A stretch of 64,000 nt of DNA from Curtobacterium sp. ZW137 (GTDB taxonomy: Bacteria > Actinomycetota > Actinomycetes > Actinomycetales > Microbacteriaceae): NCBI RefSeq assembly GCF_003762905.1, contig NZ_RJKS01000001.1:310001-374000 (forward strand). Reading direction: 5' to 3'. The number at the start of each line of letters is the position of its first letter. The first letter of the stretch is position 1. Positions 50,750 to 59,990 of this stretch are shown here, in pieces. A model generated the notes under the pieces. It was not told where the DNA came from, made no database searches, and saw only the letters and a program-made list of their open reading frames with translations. The position numbers and the translations under genes are program-made.

Positions 50750-51736
50750 TCAGGCGGCGACGGGGGTCCGAGCCGCCTCGTTCGCGGCGACGACGAGCCT
50801 CGTGAGCTCGACGGCGCGCGCGATGTTGTCGTCGGCACGTGTGCCGGTGGTGATGTGGTCCACCCACTGGCCGAAGGCGTCCTGCGCGTCCTCGGGGACC
50901 GGGATGGTGACCGGCTCGTCGCCGTAGGCCGACCCGCCGGCGGTGAGCCGGGCCTCCAGGTCGGAGAACGAGAGCCAGCCAGCGGTCCCGGCCACGTCGA
51001 TCGTGAACGGGGTGCCCGCGACGAAGCCGGCCTCGATGATGCCGATGGCCTGCGAGGGGTAGCCGACGGTGACGACGGCGTGGTCCTCGACGGCACGGCC
51101 GGTGACGGAGCGGTAGACGGCCTCGACCGTGTCGGGGCGGGCGCCGAGGAACAGCTGCGTGAGGTACACGGGGTGGCAGCCGAGGTCGGTGAGTGCGCCG
51201 CCGATCGCGGTCGACGGGTCGAAGAAGCGCTCCGGGAGCCACGGCCGGACGGCGCCGTCGTGGGAGAGCCGGACGCGGGCGTGGTTGACCTCGCCGAGGC
51301 GGCCCGACGCGATCTCGTCGAGGATCGCCTGCGTGTACCCGTGGTACAGGCGGGGGAGCGAGACGATGAGCTTGACCCCGGCGGCGTCGCAGGTGGCGAC
51401 GATCTCCTCGCACTCCTCCACCGTCGGGGCGAGGAGCTTCTCGGTGAAGACGTGCTTGCCGGCGCGGGCTGCGCGGGTGATGACGTCGCGGTGCGCGTCG
51501 GTGGACGTGGTGATCGTGACCGCGTCGACGTCGTCGCGGGCGAGCAGGGCGTCGAGGTCGTCGGTGAACTCGACGCCGAACTGCGCTGCTCCCTCCTGCC
51601 CGCGGGCGATGTCGTCGTCCCACACGGCGACGAGCTCGGTGCCGGGGTGCTCGACGGTCTGGCGGGCGTAGTCGCCGGCGTGGACGTGCCAGAAGCCGAG
51701 GACGGCGACGCGGATCGGTGTGGTGGTGCTGGGCAT
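50750..51736 (-). CDS. Gfo/Idh/MocA-family oxidoreductase
   Basis: 328-residue second member. RVAVLGFWHVHAGDYARQ (variant nucleotide motif with His), GKHVFTEKLLAPTVEE (EKLL in place of EKP), and DLGCHPVYLTQLFLG. The two changes suggest a different cofactor pocket or substrate from its neighbour. 40 bp from the next gene on the same strand. Confidence 0.92.
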   Translation of the reverse strand: MPSTTTPIRVAVLGFWHVHAGDYARQTVEHPGTELVAVWDDDIARGQEGAAQFGVEFTDDLDALLARDDVDAVTITTSTDAHRDVITRAARAGKHVFTEKLLAPTVEECEEIVATCDAAGVKLIVSLPRLYHGYTQAILDEIASGRLGEVNHARVRLSHDGAVRPWLPERFFDPSTAIGGALTDLGCHPVYLTQLFLGARPDTVEAVYRSVTGRAVEDHAVVTVGYPSQAIGIIEAGFVAGTPFTIDVAGTAGWLSFSDLEARLTAGGSAYGDEPVTIPVPEDAQDAFGQWVDHITTGTRADDNIARAVELTRLVVAANEAARTPVAA

Positions 51737-51758
51737 GGTTGCCTTTCGCGGCTCCGGG

Positions 51759-53147
51759 TCAGACCCGGACCTTGTCGTAGTCCTTGGGCAGGGTGAACGG
51801 GCAGTAGGTCTGCATCATCGGGTCGACACGCGCCTGGGCACGCTCGACCGCCTCCTGTGGCGACGCGGTGCCGAGCAGGACGCTCGAGCGGGCGTCGGCG
51901 AGGGAGTCCCACCACGCGCCACCGACGGGCAGTGGCGGGCGGCAGGTGGAGGTGGGCATGGCCTCGACGAAGTACTCGATCGACTTCGCCGAGCCCTTGG
52001 GGTCCTTCAGTGCCGCGATGTTCGAGGGCACCGTCGTCGCCGGTGGCATGTAGATCTCCTGGCCGCGCTTGCTCGTGTAGTACTTCATGAACTCCCACAC
52101 GGCGCGGTTCTTCTTCGACCCCTTCGGCAGGCACAGCGCGAAGCCGCCGGACCACGTGTACGGGTCGTCGCCCTGCTCCATGGTGGGCAGGTAGGTGACG
52201 CCCCACTCGAGGTCCTTGACGTAGTTGTCGAAGGTCTGGATGGTCGACGGGACGCTCACCATGAACGCCAGGCGGTTGTTCTGGAACGAGGTCTGCGCGG
52301 GCGGGTGCCCGGTCGGCTCGTACGTGGCCTGGAACGTGTCCGTGGCCTTGTAGTTCAACTGCTTCGCCCAGTCGTCGTAGAACTCGAAGATCTTCCGGAC
52401 CTTCGGGTCGTTCATCGTCATGCCGCACTGCTGCTGGTCGAAGTACGTCGCGCCGAAGCCGAGGCCCCACGTGAACGGCCAGCCTTCGCCGTACCAGGGG
52501 ATGAAGCCCATGTGCGTGTAGTCGGCGCCGTCCTTCTTCGACAGCTGGTCGTTCAGCTCCGCCATCCGGGCCATCGTGACCGGGCCGTTCTGCTTCCAGT
52601 CGAACTCGTCCTGGTCGATGCCGGCGTCGCGGAGCATCTTCCGGTTCACGAAGAGCCCGCGGGCGTCGGTGTCGAACGGCAGCCCGTACGTGTTGCCCTG
52701 GTAGGTGAGCTCCCCGACGGTGAAGCCGAGCCAGTCGGCGAGGAACTCCTCCTTGGACTTGTCCTCGAACTCGTCGATGAGCCCGTCGATCGGTTCGATC
52801 AGGCCGATCGCGGCGTACTGGGCCGCGCTGAACCGGTCGAGCAGCCAGAGGTCGGGTGCGGTCCCACCGCGGACGGCCGTGATGACGCTCGTGGCGTCGC
52901 CGGTGCCCTGGGAGGGGACCTGGTTCACGTCGACCTTGATGTCCGGGTGCAGCTTGTTGAAGTCCCGGATCATCTTCGTCTGGTACGGGACGAACGTGCC
53001 CGTGACGCCCCACAGTGAGACGGTGTTCGGGTCGCTCTTGGCCCCGGAACCCGCAGCGCACGACGCGGCGAGGAGGGCGAGGGCTCCGGCACCGCCGGCG
53101 GCTGCGGCGCTCCGGATGAACGTGCGGCGGTCGAATGCGTTGCTCAC
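51759..53147 (-). CDS. Sugar ABC transporter substrate-binding lipoprotein (Tat signal)
   Basis: 462-residue family 1 solute-binding protein. The signal DRRTFIRSAAAAGG has twin arginines and ends in lipobox LAASC, so it is probably exported folded by Tat and lipidated. The binding domain starts VSLWGVTGTF and includes PDLWLLDRFSAAQYA and YGLPFDTDARGLFVNRKML. Ligand is presumably a mono- or oligosaccharide. GTG overlaps the permease stop. Confidence 0.92.
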   Translation of the reverse strand: MSNAFDRRTFIRSAAAAGGAGALALLAASCAAGSGAKSDPNTVSLWGVTGTFVPYQTKMIRDFNKLHPDIKVDVNQVPSQGTGDATSVITAVRGGTAPDLWLLDRFSAAQYAAIGLIEPIDGLIDEFEDKSKEEFLADWLGFTVGELTYQGNTYGLPFDTDARGLFVNRKMLRDAGIDQDEFDWKQNGPVTMARMAELNDQLSKKDGADYTHMGFIPWYGEGWPFTWGLGFGATYFDQQQCGMTMNDPKVRKIFEFYDDWAKQLNYKATDTFQATYEPTGHPPAQTSFQNNRLAFMVSVPSTIQTFDNYVKDLEWGVTYLPTMEQGDDPYTWSGGFALCLPKGSKKNRAVWEFMKYYTSKRGQEIYMPPATTVPSNIAALKDPKGSAKSIEYFVEAMPTSTCRPPLPVGGAWWDSLADARSSVLLGTASPQEAVERAQARVDPMMQTYCPFTLPKDYDKVRV

Positions 53148-54082
53148 TTAAAGCTCCCGATCTGGATGCCCTTGAGGAAGGTCCGCTGGAAGAAGAAGAA
53201 GAGGATCACGAGCGGCAGGATGATGAGGACCGAGGCCGCCATCAGCTGGTTGAACTGGAAGTCCCCGGCGTTGTTGAGGCGGAACACCTGCAGGCCGATG
53301 GACAGCGTCTGCACGCTCTGGTCCTGCAGGTAGATCAGCGGCCCGAGGAAGTCGTTCCACGCGCCGACCGCGGCGAAGATGCCGACGGTGACCAGCGCGG
53401 CACGGGCCTGCGGGAACACGATCCGCCAGAGGATGCGCCACTCCGACGCACCGTCCATGCGGGCGGCGTCGAGCAGGTCCTTCGGGATCTGCAACAGGAA
53501 CTGCCGGAGCAGGAACACGTAGAACGCGGACCCGAACAGGCTCGGGACGACGAGCGGCAGGAAGGTGTTGATCCAGCCGAGCCGCGCGTAGAGGTCGAAC
53601 ATCGGGATGAGCGTCACCGGGAACGGGATGAACAGCGTCGCCAGGACGACGTAGAACAACCGGTCACGGCCACGCCACTGGATGCACGAGAACCCGTACG
53701 CGATGACCAGGTTGGACACCATCGAGAACACCGTCACGAGCACCGTGATGATCAGCGTGTTCCGGAAGAACGTGAAGAACGGCATCGCGTTCACGGCGTC
53801 CGCGAAGTTCGACCAGTCCAGCCACTTCGGGAACCAGGTGGGCGGGAAGGCGCCGAGTTCCGCGTTCCCCTTCAGCGCGGAGATGATCATCCAGTAGATC
53901 GGGATGAGGAACAGCAGGCTCATCGCGATGAGGACCACACGGGCCCCGATCGACGACCACGGGGACCGGATCGAACCGTCGGCGTTCCGGGAGCGTTCGC
54001 CCTTCCGACCGGCGCGGCCCTTCGGCCGGACCGTCTCCAACGACGAGGTCACGGTCTCGTCCTTCGTTGCGTGCAGCGTCAT
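53144..54082 (-). CDS. Carbohydrate ABC transporter permease (MalG type)
   Basis: 312-residue permease: basic N-terminal tail of about 45 residues, TM1 VVLIAMSLLFLIPIYWMI, six TMs in all, coupling loop DLLDAARMDGASEWRILWRI. The C-terminus FQRTFLKGIQIGSFK is typical. It follows the MalF-type gene by 3 bases. Confidence 0.94.
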   Translation of the reverse strand: MTLHATKDETVTSSLETVRPKGRAGRKGERSRNADGSIRSPWSSIGARVVLIAMSLLFLIPIYWMIISALKGNAELGAFPPTWFPKWLDWSNFADAVNAMPFFTFFRNTLIITVLVTVFSMVSNLVIAYGFSCIQWRGRDRLFYVVLATLFIPFPVTLIPMFDLYARLGWINTFLPLVVPSLFGSAFYVFLLRQFLLQIPKDLLDAARMDGASEWRILWRIVFPQARAALVTVGIFAAVGAWNDFLGPLIYLQDQSVQTLSIGLQVFRLNNAGDFQFNQLMAASVLIILPLVILFFFFQRTFLKGIQIGSFK

Positions 54083-54085
54083 CGC

Positions 54086-55075
54086 CTACTCCCCGCTCAC
54101 GTCGTAGTTCACGAACCGCTTGGACAGCCAGTACACGAGCCCGGAGAGGAGCATGCCGGCGATGAACAGCAGGACCGCCATCGCGCTCGCGAACCCGAGC
54201 TGCGCGTAGCTGAAGGCGTTCTTGTAGAGGTAGAGCATGTAGAACAACGTCCCGTTGTCCGGTGACCCGAGACCACCGGTCCCGGACGAGATCACGTACG
54301 CCTCGGTGAACACCTGCAGGCCGTTGCTGATCCCGGTGATCAGGTTGAACAGGATCGCCGGGGAGATCAGCGGCAGCGTCAGTGCGAAGAACTGCCGCAT
54401 CGGGCCGGCACCGTCGACACGGGCTGCCTCGTACAGGGTCTTCGGGATGCCGCGCATGCCGGCCAGGAACACCAGCGCCGCGTTGCCGGCACCCATCTGC
54501 GCCAGCGCGACGATGACGAGCTTCGCCGTCGTCGGGTCACCGAGCAGGTTCGTCGCCGGGACCCCGACGAGCTTCAGCGCCTGGTTCACGATGCCCGTCT
54601 GCGGGTTCACCAGCACGACGAAGATGAACGCGAGCGCGAACGTCGGGATGAGCGACGGGATGTAGAGCGCCGTCCGGTACCAGCTGATCTCCTTGACGTC
54701 CTGGTTCATCGCCAGGGCGATCACGATCGCGACGACGATCCCCACCGGGACGGCGATGACCGCGTAGAACAGGGTGTTCTCCACCGCGGTGTGCACCAGC
54801 GGGTCGATCACCGCCGCCACGTAGTTGCCGAACCCGACGAACGTCGCCGCGTTCATGCCCGAGTAGCGGGTGAGGCTGATCACGAAGGAGTAGATCAGCG
54901 GGTACGCGATGAAGACCAGCACCCCGAAGATCCACGGGGAGATGAACGCGATCCCGATGCGGAGTCGTCGTTTCTCCGCCGCGGTCCAGGGGTGTTTCTT
55001 CCCCGCGCGTCGACCGGTGCTGCTGGTCGAGGTCGCGGGTCGCACTGCGGTGTCCGGGCGAGCGGTCGTCGTCAC
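54086..55075 (-). CDS. Carbohydrate ABC transporter permease (MalF type)
   Basis: 329-residue permease with six TMs, first at about 40-62 (IGIAFISPWIFGVLVFIAYP), coupling loop TLYEAARVDGAGPMRQFFAL and C-terminal WLSKRFVNYDVSGE. First gene of the operon; GTG with AAGGGACGCCC upstream. No ATPase gene accompanies it, so a shared MsiK-type ATPase is presumably used. Confidence 0.94.
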   Translation of the reverse strand: MTTTARPDTAVRPATSTSSTGRRAGKKHPWTAAEKRRLRIGIAFISPWIFGVLVFIAYPLIYSFVISLTRYSGMNAATFVGFGNYVAAVIDPLVHTAVENTLFYAVIAVPVGIVVAIVIALAMNQDVKEISWYRTALYIPSLIPTFALAFIFVVLVNPQTGIVNQALKLVGVPATNLLGDPTTAKLVIVALAQMGAGNAALVFLAGMRGIPKTLYEAARVDGAGPMRQFFALTLPLISPAILFNLITGISNGLQVFTEAYVISSGTGGLGSPDNGTLFYMLYLYKNAFSYAQLGFASAMAVLLFIAGMLLSGLVYWLSKRFVNYDVSGE

Positions 55076-55156
55076 GGGCGTCCCTTCGGGTTCCCCTCGG
55101 CCACCTCACTGTGACCGCGGGCGCCGCCACCTCGGTGTGGCTGCTGACGAGAGTGT

Positions 55157-55199
55157 TCAATCCAATTGATTGACAAATTCGCTTGGAGAGTGATGCTAG
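55157..55199. promoter_or_regulatory. ROK promoter and candidate ROK operator
   Basis: Inverted repeat TCAATC (55157-55162) / GATTGA (55168-55173) in an AT-rich patch between the divergent importer and ROK genes. For ROK, TTGACA (55170-55175) and TGCTAG (55194-55199) with 18-bp spacing overlap the repeat, so a bound repressor could block it and probably the importer promoter. Confidence 0.6.
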
Positions 55200-55238
55200 G
55201 GAGCATGACCGGAACTCGTCAAGCAGCAACGCCCTGAG

Positions 55239-56486
55239 ATGTCTGCAGGGCAGAACCACACGTCCATCGGCGCGCACAACCGCGCCGTGGTGCTCGACAT
55301 CGTGCGCCGGAACGGACCCGTCACGCGCACCGACCTCCGCGACCGGACCGGCCTCACCGCACAGACCGTGTCGAACATCGCCGCACGCCTGGTCGCCGAC
55401 GGGCTCGTCCGCGAGGACGGCCGCGCGCTGACGCTCGACCCCGACGGCCGCTTCGGCATCGGCATCCACCTCGACCCCGCGCAGGTCACGGTCGTCCTCG
55501 TCGACCTGGCCGGAGGACTCGTCGAGGAACGGTCCCTCGGCGCAGCCGACACCGACGACCCGACGTCCACCATCGACGCGATGGCCGACGCCGTCGACGA
55601 CCTGCTGACCCGCACCGACCGCAGCCGCACCCGCGCCGACCGCACGCGCGCCCGCACCCGCACCGACCGCACCCGCGCCCGCACCGCCGGCATCGGGGTC
55701 GCCGTCCCCGGCCCGATCCACCCCGGCGGCAGCACCCTCGGCCGCCCCGCACAGCTCACCGCATGGGCCGGCATCCCGATCGCCGCCGAACTCACCGCAC
55801 GCACCGCCCTCCCCGTCCTCGTCGAGAAGGACGTCGTCGCCAGCGCCCTCGCCGAGTGGTGGACCGCATCGAGCACCGACGACCTGGTGTCCGTGTACCT
55901 CGGCCACGGTGTCGGCGCCGGCATCGTCACCGGCGGCGAGGTCGTCCGCGGCAGCACCGGCAACGCCGGCGAGTTCGGCGGGATGCCCGTGCACGCACAC
56001 GGCGGGTGGACCGAGCTCTGGGAGGCGTGCCAGCCCCTCCAGCAGGTCCGACGCGCGATCACCGCCGGACTGCTCGACCCCACCGACGACGAGAGCCCGG
56101 CCGCCGTCCGCCTGGCCTTCGAACGGCTCTGCGCCATGCCGGCCGCGCGCCCGCTCCTCACCGAGGCCGGCACCGCACTCGGCTCGGCACTCGCCCACGT
56201 CGTGGAACTCCTCGACCTCCCCAGGGTCGTCATCGGCGGGAGCGCGGCGCTCGCCGGGGGACCGACCCTGCTCGACGCGCTCGGTGCACGGCTCGTCGAG
56301 CGTCTGCCCACCGGGACGGCACCGACGGTCGCCTTCACCACGCTCGGTGAGGACGTGGTCGCCCGGGGAGCCGCGTGCGCCGTGCTCAGCGGCGAGCCGG
56401 CGTCGTCGGCGTCCGTCCCGCGGGCGGTGCGGATGGTCCGGACGGGAGGCCCGGCTCGGCCCCGCGACATCGCGCACCCCTGGTAG
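55239..56486 (+). CDS. ROK-family transcriptional repressor
   Basis: 415-residue ROK protein. N-terminal winged HTH at about 10-60 (VLDIVRRNGPVTRTDLRDRT), then a ROK sugar-kinase-like domain with VAVPGPIHPGG, VEKDVVASALAEWW, GHGVGAGIV and STGNAGEFGGMPVH. The usual zinc CxCGxxGC motif is absent (WEACQP). Residues about 125-150 are an Arg/Thr/Asp low-complexity insertion. It presumably releases DNA when the imported sugar binds. Confidence 0.9.
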   Translation: MSAGQNHTSIGAHNRAVVLDIVRRNGPVTRTDLRDRTGLTAQTVSNIAARLVADGLVREDGRALTLDPDGRFGIGIHLDPAQVTVVLVDLAGGLVEERSLGAADTDDPTSTIDAMADAVDDLLTRTDRSRTRADRTRARTRTDRTRARTAGIGVAVPGPIHPGGSTLGRPAQLTAWAGIPIAAELTARTALPVLVEKDVVASALAEWWTASSTDDLVSVYLGHGVGAGIVTGGEVVRGSTGNAGEFGGMPVHAHGGWTELWEACQPLQQVRRAITAGLLDPTDDESPAAVRLAFERLCAMPAARPLLTEAGTALGSALAHVVELLDLPRVVIGGSAALAGGPTLLDALGARLVERLPTGTAPTVAFTTLGEDVVARGAACAVLSGEPASSASVPRAVRMVRTGGPARPRDIAHPW

Positions 56487-56533
56487 GTGGTCGCGCTGGG
56501 CTCACCCGGGCGCGGTGCGTGGCCGCGGTCGGC

Positions 56534-56818
56534 TCACTCGGCCGCGATGCGCAGGAGCAGGGGGCCGAGCAGCCCGATCACCCAGACCGCGACGAGGGCC
56601 GCCGCACCGACGGCGAGCATCCGCCGCTTCCAGCGTCGACGGGGTGTCGGCGGGGTCTCGCCCCACATCTGGGTGCGCACCAGGATCCGGTTCGCCTCAC
56701 CCACGAGCTTGCGGATCTCCGGGTCGTCGAGTTGCAGGCGACCTTCGCGGGCGTGCTCGGCGATCGCGGTGGCCTCCTCCAGCGAGAGCCCGTCGCTCGT
56801 GCCGTCGCGACCTGTCAT
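56534..56818 (-). CDS. Small C-terminally anchored membrane protein
   Basis: 94 residues: acidic helical N-terminal part (LSLEEATAIAEHAREGRLQL), basic stretch TPRRRWKRR, then one TM (MLAVGAAALVAVWVIGLLGPLLL). No known family; the charge pattern predicts a cytoplasmic N-terminus. Confidence 0.6.
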   Translation of the reverse strand: MTGRDGTSDGLSLEEATAIAEHAREGRLQLDDPEIRKLVGEANRILVRTQMWGETPPTPRRRWKRRMLAVGAAALVAVWVIGLLGPLLLRIAAE

Positions 56819-56905
56819 GCCGCCATCGTCCCACGCGGGACGGCCCGCCGACCGGGGGACGCCGCGCACGGGCGAACCCCAGCGCCGACGGCGTAGCAGG
56901 GACGC

Positions 56906-57865
56906 ATGGCACATCGTTTCCGTGGACAGGTCGTCGTCGTCACCGGGGCATCGAGCGGCATCGGACGCGCCGCCGCCCACGAGTTCGCCCGGCAGGGCGC
57001 GACGGTGGTGCTCGCCGCCCGCAGCCACGACAGCCTCGAGGCCGCGGCCGCCGAGTGCCGGGCGCTCGGCGCCGAGGCGCTCGCGATCCCGACCGACGTC
57101 GCCGAGGAGCACCAGGTCAAGGACCTCATCGGGACCGTCACGAGCCGGTACGGGCACATCGACGTCTTCGTCGGCAACGCGGCGCTGTTCGTCTACGGTC
57201 TGTTCGAGCAGACCCCCACGAAGGCGTTCAAGCGTGTCGTGGACACGAACCTCTACGGCCACCTCAACGCCATCACGCACCTGCTCCCGCACTGGAAGCA
57301 GCGCGGGCGTGGCACGTACGTGCTGGTCGGCAGCATCCAGTCGCTGCTCTCCGCGCCGTACCAGTCGGCCTACGTCACGAGCAAGCACGCGGCGCTCGGC
57401 CTCGTCGACGTGCTCGGCGACGAGTTCGCCCACACCGGCATCCACTTCACCACGCTGATGCCGTCGACGATCGACACCCCGATCTACCAGAACGGCGCGA
57501 ACTACACCGAGAAGAACTCGCACCCGCTGCCGCCGACGGTCTCCGTCGAGCGTGCGGGGAAGGCGGTCGTGACCGCGGCACTGCACCCGAAGCGCTACCG
57601 GTTCGTCGGACGCATCCAGGCATCGCTCGTGCCGCTGCAGTACGTGTTCCCCGGTCTGTTCCACATGATCACGAAGCCGATGGTCGAGACCTTCGCGCTC
57701 CGCGGGCGGCAGGCGCCGACCGACGGGAACCTCTACGAGCCCGCCGACGCGGGCAACGCGACGGACGGCGGGTGGGTCGCGAAGCGACGGCGCGTCACGC
57801 GCCCCCTGCTCTGGATCGGTGCCGCCGCTGCGGTGGCGACCGTGGCCCTCGGCCGACGCCGGTGA
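56906..57865 (+). CDS. SDR family oxidoreductase with C-terminal membrane anchor
   Basis: 319-residue short-chain dehydrogenase: TGASSGIG, NAALF in place of NNAG, catalytic serine in VGSIQSLLS, YVTSK. A C-terminal extension ends in basic residues and a hydrophobic segment (LLWIGAAAAVATVAL), implying membrane association. TAGCAG lies six bases before ATG, possibly a weak leaderless promoter. Confidence 0.9.
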   Translation: MAHRFRGQVVVVTGASSGIGRAAAHEFARQGATVVLAARSHDSLEAAAAECRALGAEALAIPTDVAEEHQVKDLIGTVTSRYGHIDVFVGNAALFVYGLFEQTPTKAFKRVVDTNLYGHLNAITHLLPHWKQRGRGTYVLVGSIQSLLSAPYQSAYVTSKHAALGLVDVLGDEFAHTGIHFTTLMPSTIDTPIYQNGANYTEKNSHPLPPTVSVERAGKAVVTAALHPKRYRFVGRIQASLVPLQYVFPGLFHMITKPMVETFALRGRQAPTDGNLYEPADAGNATDGGWVAKRRRVTRPLLWIGAAAAVATVALGRRR

Positions 57866-57867
57866 CG

Positions 57868-57907
57868 GACGGGAGGCCCGGTGCCAGCTGGCACCGGGCC
57901 TCCCGTC
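57868..57907. terminator. 40-bp perfect palindrome, GGGAGGC family
   Basis: GACGGGAGGCCCGGTGCCAG (57868-57887) is followed directly by its reverse complement (57888-57907). It lies between convergent genes and works in both directions; the most perfect copy of this hairpin family here. Confidence 0.85.
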
Positions 57908-57922
57908 GGTCGCTCGATCGCG

Positions 57923-59149
57923 TCAGAAGAGCTTCGCGGACGCGCGACGGGCGCCCTCGCCGAGCGTCTCCAGCTTCGCCGCGGCGATCTGCGGGTGGAT
58001 GCGCCCGCCGAGGCCGCAGTCCGTGCCCGCGATGACGCGCTCGCGCCCGACGACCGAGGCGAAGCGCTCGATGCGCTGCGCGACCAGGTCAGGGTGCTCG
58101 ACGACGTTCGTGGCGTGCCCGACGACACCCGGGACGATGACCTTGCCGTCCGGGAGCGTGACGTCCTGCCAGACGGTCCACTCGTGCTCGTGCCGGGCGT
58201 TGGCGGCCTCGAACGAGTACGCGCCGGCGTCGATGTCGAGCATCAGGTCGACGATGTGGCGGAGCTCGATGTCGGTGGTGTGCGGGCCGTGCCAGGAGCC
58301 CCAGCAGAGGTGGAAGCGCACGCGGGACGTGTCCAGCCCCTGGAGGGCGTGGTTCAGCGCCTCGACGCGGATCCGGGTGAAGGCGCGGTAGTCCTCGATG
58401 CTCGGCTCCGGGTTGATCTGGTCCCAGTTCTCCGCGATCGACGGGTCGTCGATCTGCAGCACGAGGCCGGCGTCGAGGATGGTCTTGTACTCCTCGCGGA
58501 GGGCGTCGGCCCATGCCCAGATGTGGTCCTCCTCGGTCGCGTAGTACTCGTTCGCGACGCGGGCGGCCGAGCCGGGGGAGAGCGCGGTGATGAATCCGTT
58601 GTCGGCGCCGGCGGCCTCGACCGCGTGCTTCAGGTTCGCGGCGTCCGTGGCGGCGGCCTGGTGCCCCGTGTACGTGATCGGGCCGGTCGTCGTCGGGAAG
58701 GCCGTGGCGTTCTTGCCGGTGCCGATGCCCGACTCCGGGTCGGTGTACGCCTCGCGGAAGATCGTCCAGTCGCGGCGGTCCGGGAAGCTCGTCAGCCGGA
58801 CGTTGCCCGGGGAGGAGCGGACCGGCTCCTGCGAGAAGATGTTCGCGTCCGTCAGGCTCAGGCCGCTGACGCGCTGGAACGAGTAGCCCCACCAGGCGCC
58901 GTAGTCGACGGAGTTCGACATCGCCTTGCCGAACTCGCCGTCGCCGGGCTGCGTGATTCCGAGCCGGGTCTGCCGGGCGACGACGTCGTCGACGGCCTTG
59001 CTCGTGAGGGCCCGGACCTCGTCGGTGGTCTCCAGCGTGAAGCCGTCCGCGGCGAGCGGCCGTGCGGCGTTCGCGGCGATGAGCTCCGGCGTGCGGGGGA
59101 GCGAGCCGGCCGTGGTGGCCTGGATGTGGTCGGTGTTCTCGAAGGTCAT
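57923..59149 (-). CDS. MetE C-terminal-like (cobalamin-independent methionine synthase II family) protein
   Basis: 408-residue protein resembling only the C-terminal half of MetE. The zinc-site pattern FHLCWGSWHGPH and the distal cysteine in GTDCGLGGR are present, together with LQIDDPSIAENW. Such short versions transfer methyl or alkyl groups to thiols with varied donors. AAAGG precedes ATG. No SAM or B12 riboswitch is evident upstream. Confidence 0.88.
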   Translation of the reverse strand: MTFENTDHIQATTAGSLPRTPELIAANAARPLAADGFTLETTDEVRALTSKAVDDVVARQTRLGITQPGDGEFGKAMSNSVDYGAWWGYSFQRVSGLSLTDANIFSQEPVRSSPGNVRLTSFPDRRDWTIFREAYTDPESGIGTGKNATAFPTTTGPITYTGHQAAATDAANLKHAVEAAGADNGFITALSPGSAARVANEYYATEEDHIWAWADALREEYKTILDAGLVLQIDDPSIAENWDQINPEPSIEDYRAFTRIRVEALNHALQGLDTSRVRFHLCWGSWHGPHTTDIELRHIVDLMLDIDAGAYSFEAANARHEHEWTVWQDVTLPDGKVIVPGVVGHATNVVEHPDLVAQRIERFASVVGRERVIAGTDCGLGGRIHPQIAAAKLETLGEGARRASAKLF

Positions 59150-59306
59150 GCGGGTGCCTTTGCAGATCGGGGTGGATCGGTGTCTGCGCGCGAGGCTTCG
59201 CGGTGCGCTGCTGCGTCCAGCGTGCCACGCGGGGTCGCGGTGCGCGGGGTCGCGTTACGGGATGCGTCCGCGCGCTGCCGCCGGCGCTGACTCGGATCGA
59301 CAGCGT

Positions 59307-59445
59307 CGCTGTCGTACGACAGCGCGGGTGTCGTCACTTGCGCGCGCGGACTGTTGCGGACGCCGGGCAACGACATCCTCCGTGTCGTACGACAGCGCGG
59401 ATGTCGTACCGCGGCACTCTTCCGACACGGCGGGCGTCGTTCGAC
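59307..59445. repeat. Array of TGTCGTACGACA palindromes
   Basis: Perfect palindrome CGCTGTCGTACGACAGCG at 59307-59324; a second TGTCGTACGACA at 59383-59394. Both continue as GCGGRTGTCGT, giving two 25-bp near-identical direct repeats (59310-59334 and 59383-59407) 73 bp apart, about seven helical turns. A degenerate third, GTCGTTCGAC, is at 59436-59445. The 59150-59493 gap holds nothing else recognisable except GCGCGGGGTCGCG duplications near 59230-59255. Confidence 0.75.
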
Positions 59446-59493
59446 TTCTGCGGTGTCGAAGCATGCGCACGCAGCGATGGCGAGGGGTGCGGG

Positions 59494-59766
59494 CCGCGCG
59501 TGGCGCTGGCCCGACTGCTCGTGCAGGCGCCGACGGTCGTCCTCGCCGACGAGCCGACGGGTGCGCTCGACCACGACAACGCCGAGGTGGTGCTCCGCGT
59601 GCTGCGCGAGTTCGCGCAACAGGGCAGCGCGGTGCTCATCGCGACCCACTCGGACGCGGTGCGGGCGACCTGCGACCGAGCGTTCGCGCTGCCCGGCGTC
59701 GTGGGCTCACGCGGTCAGTCGACGACGGCGGCGACCGCCTCGACCTCGACGAGCTGGTCGTCGTAG
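59494..59766 (+). pseudogene. LolD/MacB-type ABC ATPase fragment (5' truncated)
   Basis: Homology begins abruptly at RVALARLL, just after where LSGGEQQ should be, and continues with Walker B VVLADEPTGALD and the H-loop IATHSDAVRATCD. The Walker A half is missing and no start codon with family resemblance exists upstream, where palindromic repeats lie instead. The 3' end runs antisense into the RidA fragment. Confidence 0.75.
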
Positions 59767-59990
59767 CTGAGCACCGTCACACCGAGGAGGGTGCTCGGGA
59801 CGTCGTGGTCGCCGAAGGCATCGCGGACGACCTCCCACGCGGCGACGAGGTCCGCCTGCCGCGAGGACGCCACCAGCACCCGGGTCGAGACCACGTCGGT
59901 CAGGGTGGCTCCGGCGTCCGCGAGCGCCTGGCGGAGGTTCGCCACGCACGCAGCCGCCTGTCCGGCGTGGTCACCGACCGCGATGAACGA
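59715..59990 (-). pseudogene. RidA-family fragment (N-terminally truncated)
   Basis: About 91 residues homologous to the C-terminal two thirds of RidA enamine/imine deaminases: HAGQAAACVANLRQALADAG, DVVSTRVLVASS and the end QLVEVEAVAAV. The N-terminal strands are absent; the frame runs into a 13-bp tandem repeat with no start codon. Trimeric RidA needs the missing part, so it is probably non-functional. Confidence 0.7.

Noticed and set aside
57923-59300. SAM or cobalamin riboswitch upstream of the MetE-like gene
   Set aside because: The minus-strand leader has no recognisable box structure of either class; only an AAAGG ribosome site and GC-rich repeats.
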